Positions 22,140 through 32,539 of a DNA stretch of 64,000 bases are shown here, one piece after another; position 1 is the stretch's first letter, and the number at the start of each line of letters is the position of its first letter. The notes beneath the pieces are model-generated. The model was not told the DNA's origin. It saw nothing but the letters and a program-made list of their open reading frames with translations, and made no database searches. The stretch spans positions 248,001 through 312,000 of the forward strand of contig WEDG01002894.1 of the NCBI GenBank assembly GCA_017591395.1, given 5' to 3'. This DNA comes from Schistocephalus solidus (lineage: Eukaryota > Platyhelminthes > Cestoda > Diphyllobothriidea > Diphyllobothriidae). The position numbers and the translations under genes are program-made.

Positions 22140-22735
22140 TGGTACATTGTGTTTATTGACCTGACGTTTCGGATTCCCTCTCATACGCATCATCAGAGAG
22201 AGAGAGAGAGAGTTGCAGAAAACGTTACCTCGGGGCATAAGGCGCGCTGTAGTTGTAGGGCATGGTTGCCAGGTCATTACAGGCGTACTATCCTTGGCAG
22301 TCCTCATGTTCCTCGATGAGGGTCGTAGTTGTGTGAGGATTGCTTTTTGGTCCGTACCCGAGACCTTAATGGCCGTGATTTCATCACCGTGGTCGATTTC
22401 AGCCTCATCAAACTTGGTGTGGCCTGGTCCCCGTCGCATGAGCTGCGGGCTGAGAATTAGTGTCCTTCCTTCTCACTGCTGCCGCGTGCTCGGCGATGCG
22501 TGTGTGGAATAGTCTCCCAGTTTCTTCGACGAAGTTGCTTTGTCCGCAACTGTGCCTGATTCGGTAAGCGACTCCTGACGTTTCTTGCCGTGGCAGCGGG
22601 TCTTTCGGGCCCATTATTTGGTGCCTGATAGTTGCTTCTGGTTGGTATGGAACTCCAAGACCGCGTGCTTTGCGAAGGTGGCTAACGGCTTCCCAGACGT
22701 TTTACACGTAAGGTAGCACCCGCCGAAATTGGTGG
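22140..22735 (-). pseudogene. Penelope-like element, GIY-YIG endonuclease fragment (-)
   Basis: On the minus strand the order is: VLPYV followed by a stop, then VPYQPEATIRHQIM, then MGPKDPLPRQETSGVAYRIR, then CGQSNFVEETGRLFHTR and EHAAAVRRKD, then DEAEI joined to DHGDEITAIKVSG. This is the C-terminal endonuclease of PLEs (the SGVxYxIxCxCG...YVGETGR block is the GIY-YIG core). The segment normally found between EAEI and GDEITAIKVS (with RELLESWF) is missing here and is present in the adjacent plus copy. Stops and frameshifts make it dead. The 3' end (22150-22200) carries CTGATGA and CGAAACGTCAGG boxes. An AG-repeat expansion (22196-22213) sits next to them. Confidence 0.8.
22163..22196 (-). 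other. Hammerhead-like boxes at PLE 3' end
   Basis: Minus strand: CTGATGA (22190-22196), 19 bases, then GAAACGTC (22163-22170). Hammerhead motifs are known from PLE terminal repeats. The intervening 19 bases do not form a convincing stem II, and the 5' stem I strand has been replaced by an AG/CT microsatellite, so this copy is probably inactive. Confidence 0.4.
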
Positions 22736-22764
22736 TTGGTGTGGTTAGGTCTCTCACCTTGGTT

Positions 22765-23240
22765 TCGCATGAAACTGTTGAAATTCTCGCAAGCGCTGAC
22801 AACCAGGTGAGCCGTGAACTGCTTGAGTCATGGTTCTCTGGCCCGCAAGCGATTCATGACCTCGTGGCTCCATATTCTGTGTTGCGATTTTGCCTGACCA
22901 AAATTGTTAGCCCAGCGGTGAGGATGTTGGTGGCCAGCAGCCCCTATGACAGCGAGCCAAATGGCCGAGTAATTGTCACGCCAGGAATCGACAACGAGGA
23001 TGACATCACGGCCATTAAGGTCTCGGGTACGAACTAAAAAGCAATCATCACATCAACTACGACCCCCAGCGATGAACACGAGGACTATCAGCGATAGGGG
23101 GCCTGTGGTGCCACCACAGAGCCACCACAGGCCCCATAAATACTACGCCCCTTGTGCCTCAATTAACGTTTGCTGCAACTGTCTCCGATGCTGCGTTTGG
23201 GATAGAAGCTTGAACGTTAGACCAATTAACATGATATTCC
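22765..23240 (+). pseudogene. Penelope-like element, endonuclease 3' fragment (+)
   Basis: The plus-strand frame reads VEILASADNQVSRELLESWF, then SGPQAIHDL, PYSVLRF, and DDITAIKVSGTN before a stop at about 23035-23037. This is the C-terminal part of the same PLE endonuclease found on the opposite strand next door. Nucleotide similarity to the other copy continues past the stop (AAAAAGCAATCATCACA against AAAAAGCAATCCTCACA), then to CAACTGTCTCCGATGCTGCG and GAACGTTAGACC near 23178-23223, equivalent to the box region of the other copy. A 13-bp perfect hairpin lies at 23098-23135. The fragment is 5'-truncated at the head-to-head junction. Confidence 0.8.
23098..23135. repeat. Perfect 13-bp stem-loop in PLE 3' region
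   Basis: GGGGCCTGTGGTG at 23098-23110 pairs exactly with CACCACAGGCCCC at 23123-23135 across a 12-base loop. The loop itself repeats part of the arm (CCACCACAG). The sister PLE copy lacks it. Confidence 0.85.
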
Positions 23241-23799
23241 TCTGATAGCTCCTTCTTCCTCTGAGCTGGTTCCTGGGGTCACCTGTTCATTTCTATCCGT
23301 TCTGGTTTTTATTTAACTCGCATCTAGTTTTCCTATCTGTCCGACGATATGGAGACGCCAGAAAATGGTTAGGTTGTGTTGAATGCCCACACATCGTTTT
23401 GAAGAGTTCGATGGATCCATTGCTTCCAAACTGTTCTCATTAGAGGTGGGAGGAGGTTACCTATCACCCATATTTGTGAGACTGTCTTTTGCCATGATGG
23501 AATTTTGTGAACCAAGTTACCCGTGCTCGTTCCTACTGGCAGTATTACCGCGTACAGTGTTGCTATTAGGGTTCACGTTGACTGAGTCCTGACTGAGTTT
23601 CCACTCATCGAAATAAAAATCGCTCCAATTCCGCAAAAAGGAGCAAAGGTATCAACATATGCTTATTGCTGGAAGCTCGTAGACCGGTCGGGTTTGGGTT
23701 TCGTTCGTCGTGCTGTGCTTGGCTACTCAATCTAGGGCCCAGCGAGCAGTCACACAGTGATTATTAGTAAGGCAAAAAGAGATTAACGAAATTACCATT

Positions 23800-23932
23800 A
23801 CCATTTCGAACTTATTAGTGGTTGTCAAGCGGCCATATCCGACCCCATGTATGGAGACCCTAGGGTTCGAACCTGAGATCTCTGGTCATTGAATCGAACA
23901 GTCTATTAATTGAGCCACGGGCTCGTTGTCTT
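23800..23932 (-). mobile_element. SINE, head and partial body (-)
   Basis: On the minus strand it starts GACAACGAGCCCGTGGCTCA (box A region, about 23912-23931), followed by GGTTCGAACCCTAG (box B, about 23862-23875) and a diverged body with CACTAATAAGTTCGAAATGG. It is truncated within the body. Confidence 0.75.
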
Positions 23933-24000
23933 GTTAGTATGATTGAGAACATTAAATAAGTTGCAGGCGTGTTAACTTATCGTTTTCAACATGGTTAGCA

Positions 24001-24170
24001 TTCCCGATCGCAGCCGACAACACAGCGAGCCCCTAGCTCTATAGGGCATCGGTCTCGGTGGCCAAAGATCCCGGGTTTCAAATCCAGCTGCGTCAAACCT
24101 GAGTTTGGTTAGGGTTGGTTGATGGCAGCTTACAAACAAGAAATGACTATTCCAGTCTCTGACTGAAATC
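24001..24170 (+). mobile_element. SINE, head and partial body (+)
   Basis: CCGATCGCAGCCGACAACAC precedes the tRNA-like head (GCGAGCCCCTAGCTCTATAG; box B CGGGTTTCAAATCC), then a diverged body (GGTTGATGGCAGC, AAGAAATGACTATTCCAGTC). It lies close to, and opposite in strand to, the copy at 23.8-23.9 kb. Confidence 0.75.
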
Positions 24171-24639
24171 CAAAAGAACATTATGTTCCTAAAGGCATCA
24201 TACCACCCTAGGATATTTATTCTATCGAAAATGCCCAGCCAACTACAGATGGGGATTATGTTCACTTAATATGATACCGCCTAAAATAGGTCTAATCCAG
24301 CCCAAGTGTGTTTAGCACCGAAATGTATAAATGACTGTCCCATGTGGCCACATACAAAATTTCACCGCCGCACTAGTGTCATCTCGATAAATGAAACAAT
24401 ACGAAGATGGTATCGGTTTTCGAGGCTCTTATTATTTCGCCAATCACCTTATCAATTACCCGATTACAAAAGAAATTCCATTTTGACCGGAATGGACGTT
24501 TTCCAAAGTGTAGGCTTCCACTCTTTCATCTTTAATCTTATCACCAGTCCATTATCCAAAGAAAGTTATTAGGTCAATTAGTATAAATTTAAAGGACCGG
24601 AGGCGAAATAGTGAGCTGACATTTGCTCTCCAACTGCAG

Positions 24640-24905
24640 GGATCTTGGAGGGAGAAGCGAAAAAATCAACAAGTCGCGGATTCGAGCCTTGGGTGTTGCA
24701 ACACCTGGGGTTGGGTATGGCTGGCTGATGACGTCTAATAAGCCAGACATGGCCGCACTAGTCTTCCTTGTCTCTGTCGGTAATGGTCTATTGCCCGTAA
24801 TACTAGCTGCTGTGCGGCTGCTGACGGGGTTCGAGAGTGAGCCCCAAGGCAGAACCGGACGAGTGAGTCCGGTAACCGCTCGGTGGGCGCCTATACACCG
24901 AAGGA
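24640..24905 (+). mobile_element. SINE, near complete (+)
   Basis: Box B region GCGGATTCGAGCC (about 24677-24689); then ACCTGGGGTTGGGTATGGC; the body with CTGATGA at 24725-24731, CGTCTAATAAGCC and GACATGG; then TCTTCCTTGTCTCTGTCGG; and the 3' block GCTGACGGGGTTCGAGAG, GAGCCCCAAGGCAG and ACGAGTGAGTCCGGTAACC. It shows head, body and tail in the same orientation and serves with the copies at 45.3 and 50.6 kb as reference for the family. The 5' half of the tRNA head is diverged. Confidence 0.85.
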
Positions 24906-25269
24906 AATAACTATTCTCATCAACGGTCACAGTTGGAAGCGTATATTCAATCACCCCGATCACATGATATCAGTGTCTGTGTCTGACACGCAAAGGGCAT
25001 CATAGAATAAGCTACCGAGGTAGTTTTCGAGAAAAGATAATTGATTCAAGGCAGCCCGTGTGCATACATTAACGATAATGTTATGGCGGGCATTGCTTTT
25101 CCCATATGACAAGGTGGATAATGATAGGAACACTTGTACACTTTCCGCTCGGTCTGTTGCTTTCTCACCCGAGCCAAGTTACATTGAGGGAACTTTTCAG
25201 TAGGTATATCGAAGGCCAGGCACACATTAATCAACAGTAAAACAAACTATCCTGTGGTTAAGTAGTCTG

Positions 25270-26150
25270 CGATAAGATGCCGCATAAAGTTCTAGTGATA
25301 ACAATTCCTTGGCATCATATACCAGAACTAAGGCATGCAGTTTCATTAGCAAATGAAAAATTTTCCAAAATTATCTGCCCTCTCAAGGAAACCCTGAGAG
25401 GTAACTCCGCTTTGAAATGTGATCGTACAAACACTTATGGGTGCAAAGGTGGCGGCAGTATAAAAATTCCAATGAGCTTCTTTCCGGCCTCCTGCAAAAT
25501 CTGTAAACATATAAAAAATGCCTGCTTACATATTAATGTTTATCATTTATTTTCTATGCTCTTATAAGTCCAAATACAATTTACGAAAACATGCATGAAA
25601 ATATTCCTTTTTATTCTCAATTTGCCGCAAATTGCATCTTAAGATTTTATGCTTTGGTTTTAAAAAGAATTTTAAATCTGAGAGTTTTAGAGACCGTAAA
25701 ATGTGCATTCATAAAGCATAAGTTTTGCCCATTTATTGGTGTTGCCTATAAATTATATAATAGGGTCCACGTCCATTGATATCCTCATAATATCGTTGAA
25801 AAATGTGTGATGGTCCTTTGATGGACTGTATGGAGCATGTAGTTGGGAAACCCTGAATGCGAGTGCGACAGCAAGTCGGGTTCCAAATTATTCGGGAATT
25901 AAACACGTTTGAGCAAACCGAAAGGTACCATTTCTTCCAGTATACACTTTTAAGAAGAAGTAATTTGGTGCCAAATGAGTACAAGAAAGAATATTTTGTG
26001 CATGTTTGCTATAAAATCTATTTGAATCAATAAGGACGTCGAAAATCAATGAGAAAAATATGTACTGCGTAAGCAATTTCTTACCTAGTGGGGTTATGGG
26101 AGGCAGCCGGAAGGAAGCTTCATCTAAAGCCGACATTCTGAAGTGAGTAG
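25270..26150. repeat. AT-rich dispersed repeat, copy 2 (composite)
   Basis: 25285-25640 matches 26318-26640 base by base at perhaps 70 percent (for example GGCAGCAGTATGAAAATCC against GGCGGCAGTATAAAAATTCC, then GCCTCCTGCAAAA in both, then GAAAATATTCCTT in both). 25690-25780 matches the reverse complement of 18660-18750. 25912-26060 matches 18780-18930 in the same strand. The element therefore seems to have inverted halves. Short plus-strand frames exist but I recognise no domain. Confidence 0.65.
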
Positions 26151-26279
26151 AATGTCTTGGCCCAGCGCTGCACGATGCTTACCATTATAACCCTGCTAAG
26201 TAATCTTTTCAAAACGAAACACATTTCGGAAGTTCGGCTAACTTTTCATTAGATAGCACATCTAGTGTAAGTTTCTAAT

Positions 26280-26700
26280 CGCTGTAATTTTATCATCCCT
26301 GTAGGATGTTGACGTATCATCATATATTAGAACTATGGAATGCAGTTTCGTCAGCAAATGAACACCTTTTCCCAAATTTTATATCCTCCCAGAGGAACCA
26401 CTTTGACATCAGCTCTGCTTCGAAGGGGGATTGCACAAACAGTGACGAGTGAAAACGTGGCAGCAGTATGAAAATCCTCCTGAGCTTCTTTGCGGCCTCC
26501 TGCAAAAGTCTGCAGTCATATAAAAATGCCAGCTTGTATAGTGTCACGTTTTCTCATTTCTTTTCTATACCCTTGTAAATTCAACTAGGATGTATAGAAA
26601 ACATGCGCGAAAATATTCCTTCTTATGCTCAATTGGTCGCCAATTACGTCTTCGATCCCATAAAAAGCTTTATTTATTGCAGTAAAGCGAAAAACATTGG
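26280..26700. repeat. AT-rich dispersed repeat, copy 3
   Basis: Same-strand match to 25285-25640 (see copy 2), about 1.03 kb further on. Shared blocks include ATGCAGTTTCRTYAGCAAATGA, TGAGCTTCTTT, GGCCTCCTGCAAAA and GAAAACATGCGCGAAAATAT. Confidence 0.7.
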
Positions 26701-27011
26701 TAACTTTTTAAAATGTGGGTAGAAGATACTGAAAACTTTTAAATTCCGCGGACTCTGACAGCCTAGACCGTTGGCTCTCTTTTCGACATTCGAAGAGCAA
26801 AAGGTCGGAAATGAGGACAGCGTAAGTCGCTCGAAAAGTGGTGCGCTGCTCTCACCCAGACCAGATTCTCTGAACAGGGTCAGCTGGATGCCGGCTACAC
26901 CTTTCTCTGGTGCAACTGCAAGAAGGTAGAGCCACGTGATGCAGACGTGGCCTTTTCCATCCGGAAAGCGAACCTTACATATAATACATTCACGGGACTA
27001 ACAAATCTCGG

Positions 27012-27366
27012 TAAGGATTACTTACATGTGTCCCTAAACCTGACATGGGAATAGAAGCCCCTTGATCAGTCAAGAAATGTGGCTCTGCGCATAATTCCAG
27101 GAAGGTTAAATATATCTGAGTTCTAAACCTAACACCAGCCCTAATAAAAACCTACACCGTCACCTTAATAGTAACTATAACCATGTCAAAATCCCTAAAC
27201 CTACGGTTAGAACTAACCCAAACCCTAACTAAATATAACTCTGATCCCTACCATAACCCTAGCGCTAAGCCTAACCCTAATTTCCCGAAAGTTCATCCCA
27301 AACCCACCCGTATTGCGAACGGTTTCCGTTCTAATTTCCTGTCTCGGGGGCCCTACCAAACCCTAA
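27012..27366. mobile_element. Inverted-repeat element with telomere-like core, copy 2
   Basis: The left end TAAGGATTACTTACATGTG followed by CTAAACCTGACATGGGAATAG matches the arm of copy 1 at 15 kb (TAAGGATGGCTTGCGTGG, CTAAACAAGAC). AATTCCAGGAAGGTTAAATATATC matches AAATTTCAGGAAGGGCAAATATATC of copy 1. The core 27120-27290 is a degenerate CCCTAA array in the same orientation. The right arm (TTTCCCGAAAGTTCATCCCA, GTATTGCGAACGG, TTTCCTGTCTC) is a diverged inverse of the left arm and also matches copy 1. There is no coding capacity. Confidence 0.7.
27120..27290 (+). repeat. Degenerate telomere-like (CCCTAA)n array
   Basis: Units such as CCAAACCCTAACTAA, CATAACCCTAGCGCTAAGCC and TAACCCTAATTTCCC at a rough six-base period inside the second inverted-repeat element. 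Confidence 0.8.
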
Positions 27367-27369
27367 AAA

Positions 27370-30300
27370 TAATAAAACTGTAATTTACGCTGAATTTTCT
27401 GGGTGACTCACCAAAATGACAGACGTAAATAAGTATAAATGATTGTATGTGCTATCAACCGCCGAATATGCTGAAGGATGATAATCGCCATTAGTTCATT
27501 TACGAAGCGTTGTTACCCTAAAGGACGCCGTCGTATTCCTACTTAGATTTGGTACGAATTAATTTTGAACACAGTTTCAGTGATGTATAGTTGTTTTAAA
27601 ACCATGCAATAGTGAAAAAATTATTTACTAATGATTTGAAGTTGATTTATTTGCGCATATTATCGCACATCTTTTTAAGGGGCATATCGGAGAAAATGGT
27701 GCTTACGAATTGTGCAATTTTTAAGGAGTTTCAATGTTTATATAAAAGCTGTCACGTTTCCAAAAATTCGCTGCATAGCATGTATTTAGTGCACTCATTG
27801 CACCAGAAACAACGACTTCTCTAAATTCCACGACAAAAGTTGCACATTCAGGGCATTTTAGAATGCTCTAAATAGTATTCACATCGCTTGATGTATATTC
27901 GCTTTTTAAGGCTGCTTTACACATCAGAGACATAATGAACGATCATTGTAATATTCTATGAAAGATAACGATGTTCTCTAGAGCGAAGAGAACAGTTACA
28001 TAAATCCATTTAAGAGAAAAAAAAACATCTCGTACAGTTAAGATAAAACAGCACGTACAAATAAAAATACCAATGGTGTTTCGATACACAGGAGAATTGG
28101 TGCTTACTGAAAACTGGATTCAGTCATTCCTTCAAGGGCAGTGTATAGGAGGTTATGCAGAAGAAGGAGTAGAAACATGAGCTAACGTGTACCTGTCCTG
28201 TAAATTCTAATAGAAGCTATCATTCACAATGGGAATTCTTCGCGCTACTTAGGTGTAGTAACTGACAAAACCATTTACCAAATGGCCGAAATTCCTCTGA
28301 CCAGTAAGAGGCAATTCGAACTCTGCCAATTTTATCTAGTAGATATATGTTTCGAATTTATTGCCTTCTTAAAATCAGGGGCATTTAAACGTGGAATATT
28401 GTACTGCTTTTTAAATTCTAAGTCGTATTACAATATTTAGTATAACCTTCAACTCGCATGTATTTAACGGTGAGTGTTCATTAATCTAAAATTAAAAGTG
28501 GACCAAAAAAGCACCGATATTCCGAAATTGACGTTTGCTACTACGTAACTGAATTACGGTAGAAGTAAATAGTCATTTTAAAGTTAAGCAAACAGGTGTT
28601 TGAGCTTTAAAAATCTGTCTTAAGAAGTTGTGGAATTTCGTATCGTCAAATGCAATATAAATAATCGCTGATAAAGAATTGATGTGGCACCAAGTTCAGC
28701 ATACTATATAGCCAACTATCTAAGAAGTAAAACTGATAAATTGTGCTCCTCGCTCGCACGAAATTTGGTATACCTATTAAGTGACGATGGAAATTAAGTA
28801 CGGAATATCTAAAATGTATTACCTCAGGAAGAATCATTAACATTATTAAGGTCACTCTGTGACGGATTACTACTTACACAGGCATGCCCAACATATTCAG
28901 GAGACGAAAAGTATGTGCAAGTAAGTTAAATTGTCACTTATTTCTAAGGATTTTAAAAAAGTATTGCGTTTAAGCCCTTATTCGCTGAGATCCTTCTTCA
29001 ATAGGCTGTATGATCAAAATTAGAAAAAGCAAACGGATGTTGCCCTTCCTCTGACGAATTTCAGCAGAAGCACAAAGATTATTAGTGAATATTTTTATTT
29101 GATCCGCAGTTGTTGGATCTTTGGCCTTTCTTCTGGATGAAACTGGTCTTCTGGTATGAGGTTTTACATAACAATAAGTTCAGGTTGCCACATGTGGAAG
29201 GAATCTGCTGCGAAAACAGCTTACGTAAACAACTTGTTTAAAGTACTGCATACCCTTGACAGGCTGGATAGCCATCGCATTTGGAGAACAGCCCCGGTAA
29301 CAATTAAAAGGGGCACAGACAATACAAAGGTGGTCCCAGACGACCAGAAGGGTGAAGTCGGGTCCAGTTATATGTGTCCCCGGAATAAATGCCATGATTT
29401 TACAGAGCGGCGCCTGTGTGCATAGGTTAACATGGGAATAGCTTTGCCTACACCGATAAAAACATATCACTTTTAGATAGTGAACAGCCTCGTTGCACAC
29501 AGTCTCGGAAAAACTTCAACTTCTTCTGACAGCCTTGAAATGAATCCGATTAAGAAATCTTTCACGGCATAATACGATAATAAATCCCTCAATGCAAGTT
29601 GGGCTTGAATTTTTCCTGTGTGACGCCTAAAAATTGCTCTAAAAACCTCAATCCCACAGTATCTGCTGGACTTATCAATAAAACTCTGGTAAATGTGCAA
29701 AGTAGCAAACTTTAAAATTTCCAGTGGGTAGCCATGTGAATATGATTCTCAGGTAGTATATCAAAAGGAATGCTGTTCACTAATAGACACCTCTTTCTGA
29801 CACAAACAAATCCAGCAACTGATAACTTCCAAGTTTTGTGCATGCTTAATTGACAATGACCACCTTTGTCTATTATCTACTTTATAGGATGGTAAGTTTT
29901 ATAAGCAAGTAATTCCAAATAGCGCCTCCTTCAAAGAACCTTGTGTTTGTCATTATACCACAAAATGGGAAAGAAAAGGACCGTGGTACTTGAGAAACAC
30001 CTTTACTTATTTTACTTCACACAAAAGCTAGCAAGGTAATTCATATGTTCAGACTTGGAATTATACGCTATGGTGATCCATATTGAGACCGCAATAAAAA
30101 GATTTTTTGGAAGTTATGCTTAACGATTTCTATAAATGTTTCATTAGTGTTTAAGCATAATTTTTTCACTCCAATTTTTAATATTTAGGTATGTTTTTTT
30201 ATAATAAATTAACCATCCTAGTCTAACAAGCGCAAAGTCCTCTATCGACCAGCAATTTTGGCCACATTCCAGAACAGCCAGCAACCGTAAAAAAGATGGG
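27370..30300. other. No recognisable gene
   Basis: Very AT-rich to about 29.1 kb. 29156-29500 has overlapping open frames on both strands and is somewhat GC-richer. It shares a short block (GCCYGTGTGCATA, TTAACRWKR, GGGAAWAGC type) with 25050-25105, which suggests another dispersed repeat, but I cannot name it. Confidence 0.35.
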
Positions 30301-30545
30301 ATCTTAATGTTCCCTCCCTAACGCGTGAAAAGCGACAATATCTCCGAGATAGGCCTCCCTTTCGTTCCCCCTATCTCATAAAGTTCCCCATGATCCCGCG
30401 TAAACGACACGCGAGTGGTGTAGCGGAAACGGGGCGTGAAGCGGGGAGGGATTGTGGGCGTATCGAATAAATAGTCAAATGCGATAAAATTTATGGACAG
30501 TTTGTGCGGGTGCGCAAATGGACCCCCCATCGTACAACAAAACAT
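30301..30545. other. Local GC-rich island, no gene called
   Basis: Short CpG-containing patch in AT-rich surroundings. A 75-codon minus-strand frame crosses it, with no recognised domain. Confidence 0.3.
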
Positions 30546-32440
30546 GTTTTACCCTTTTCGAACGCTCGTTCTCCAAAGACTTTTCGAAAAAAGAGGCTGA
30601 CTTACAGAAAAATTATTATGCAACGATAGAATTATTCGAAATCCTTGAGGAATACGCAATCATTAGCTATAAGATTTTTCAGAGTTTTCTGGACTTAAAA
30701 GCACATGGAGCCAAATCCTATAAATAAATAAAAAATAAAAAGGAGGCTACTTGTTTGCTGAACTTCACCAGCTAAGCTGAACGCAGATTTTCATTTACCT
30801 AACCGATGAAAACATTAGGTTGCTCTGATTGACTATAACAAAAACCTATTCGACTACTGTTGTCAGACTATGCCAGTTAGCACGATTTTCAAGGGATATC
30901 ACGTTAGTGGACAGTCAGCATTCATGGTAATTTACTTTTAGGAAGTTCTCAGAAAGATAGGAAATAGGTGAGTCATTTTCTATGGTTTATTTGACGATTT
31001 CTGTTGAGCATATTCTATCGTATTCTTCTGCTTCAGAGTGACTTTCGCAGGCTATCGGACCCCATCCAATTTTACCTCCGTTTGTAACTCGAAAATACTC
31101 GCTGTGGAGAAAGCAAACCGTATTCACGTGCGCCCTAAGGTGGGGTTTCCAAACTTATACTACTTTTACTAAAAAAATGTTGTTTTCTGAATAATGGCTT
31201 CAAGGCTAAATCCTACTAAATCCCACTAACATAAGCAAACGAAAAGACTAATCTCGTGCATTAGAATTTTTACAGCTGAGGCCTGAAGCAGTTGGTTGAT
31301 AGTCCCTTCCAACTTCCGTAGATAGCAAGTTGAGTCGGTAATGTTAAAATACAGAACAAGGTTTACTATTCTGCCCGGAAGAAGTTCAAATCAGCCCTGT
31401 AATTTCCGGCGTTTGGAGTTTATTTTTAGTTATTCAAAAAGACACGAGATTTTTGATGGCCCTATGTGGCCCATGCATTTTTAAGCAAACAATTTTATAA
31501 ACTTAGACTGAGAAGAAGTCGTTTTTTCTCAGATTCCTCCTACTGTAGTTATACAAAGAAAGCTAGATGTCAATTTCAAGGATATATTTCGTCGTCAAGT
31601 GTGAAATTTGCAGTGAGACATATGATGCACTTTGATGGCTTCTCATTTCACTTCGGTAATATATTTGAACATTCGTTTGTTTTTAGCAAGGTACTATACA
31701 TATTTCCTCTTTTTAAATCCTTTTGTACTTTGAAACATTGTAAAAATGTTTTTATTATTCTGGTTTAAGGATGAAAAAGTTGGAACTTCGTACCTCTACA
31801 AATAATTAGTTACTATGTGGAAATACAACATCACAGACAACTCGGAATAGCAATTATTTATGTTGTTCTTATATGACCACACAACAGACAGTATCAAACT
31901 AGTATGCAAAATTTGTTCTGGTAAATTTGACCGCACGAATAAGCTATGTGTTCGACCAGAATCAAAGGTGGATATTAGTGATCTGAAAGCCGCCGTTGTT
32001 CTTTTATTCGATAAAAATGCTAAAATTAACTGAAAAAAAGTTATTAATAAACTGTCTCCTTTTCTCATTAAGTTTCTCACGAGTCTTTTACACAGCAAAT
32101 TGGTTGCAACTCCAAAGGAGTCGCACCTTCACCGATGCCAAGACTTCGAGCAGTAGGCGTATTCACGGTACTAACCCAAAATAATAACTTTTAAACGATT
32201 ATGAAGCAATTCGTTTTCATTACCGGACAAATGACTGGAAGTAATGCAAGAACAGACGAGATACAACATATAAACGACTTCGTGCGCTAAAGTTTCTTCC
32301 GTAAATAAACACGACACAGGATACTCTCCTTATGGTACATTACTAAGACACCTGTTTAAACTATTCGAATAAGTGTATTCCGTGGAAGCTGTAGATATGA
32401 CCATCCGAAAATTAAAATATGATTAAGCTCAAGGTAACTG
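30546..32440. other. No recognisable gene
   Basis: AT-rich; the 100-codon frames near 31466-31768 (+) and 31796-32098 (-) look like chance frames in AT-rich DNA. Confidence 0.35.
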
Positions 32441-32447
32441 ATCGGCT

Positions 32448-32532
32448 CCCCTAACTCAGTTATTTAGAGCGTTGACTGTGCTCAAGCCTTGGTCTGGTGT
32501 GCTTGGGTTCGAATCCCACCGAAGCCGCCGAC
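32448..32532 (+). other. tRNA-like sequence (decayed tRNA or SINE head)
   Basis: Contains a box-A-like CTAACTCAGTTATTTAGAGC and a perfect box-B core GGGTTCGAATCCCA (about 32507-32520). The ends GGCT and AGCC can pair, the D arm CTC/GAG and the T arm TGGG/CCCA can form, and the spacing would need a long variable arm as in class II tRNAs (Leu/Ser). Only about four of seven acceptor pairs form, and the anticodon arm is poor. I think it is a tRNA-derived relic, not a working tRNA. Confidence 0.45.
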
Positions 32533-32539
32533 TTTTCAA

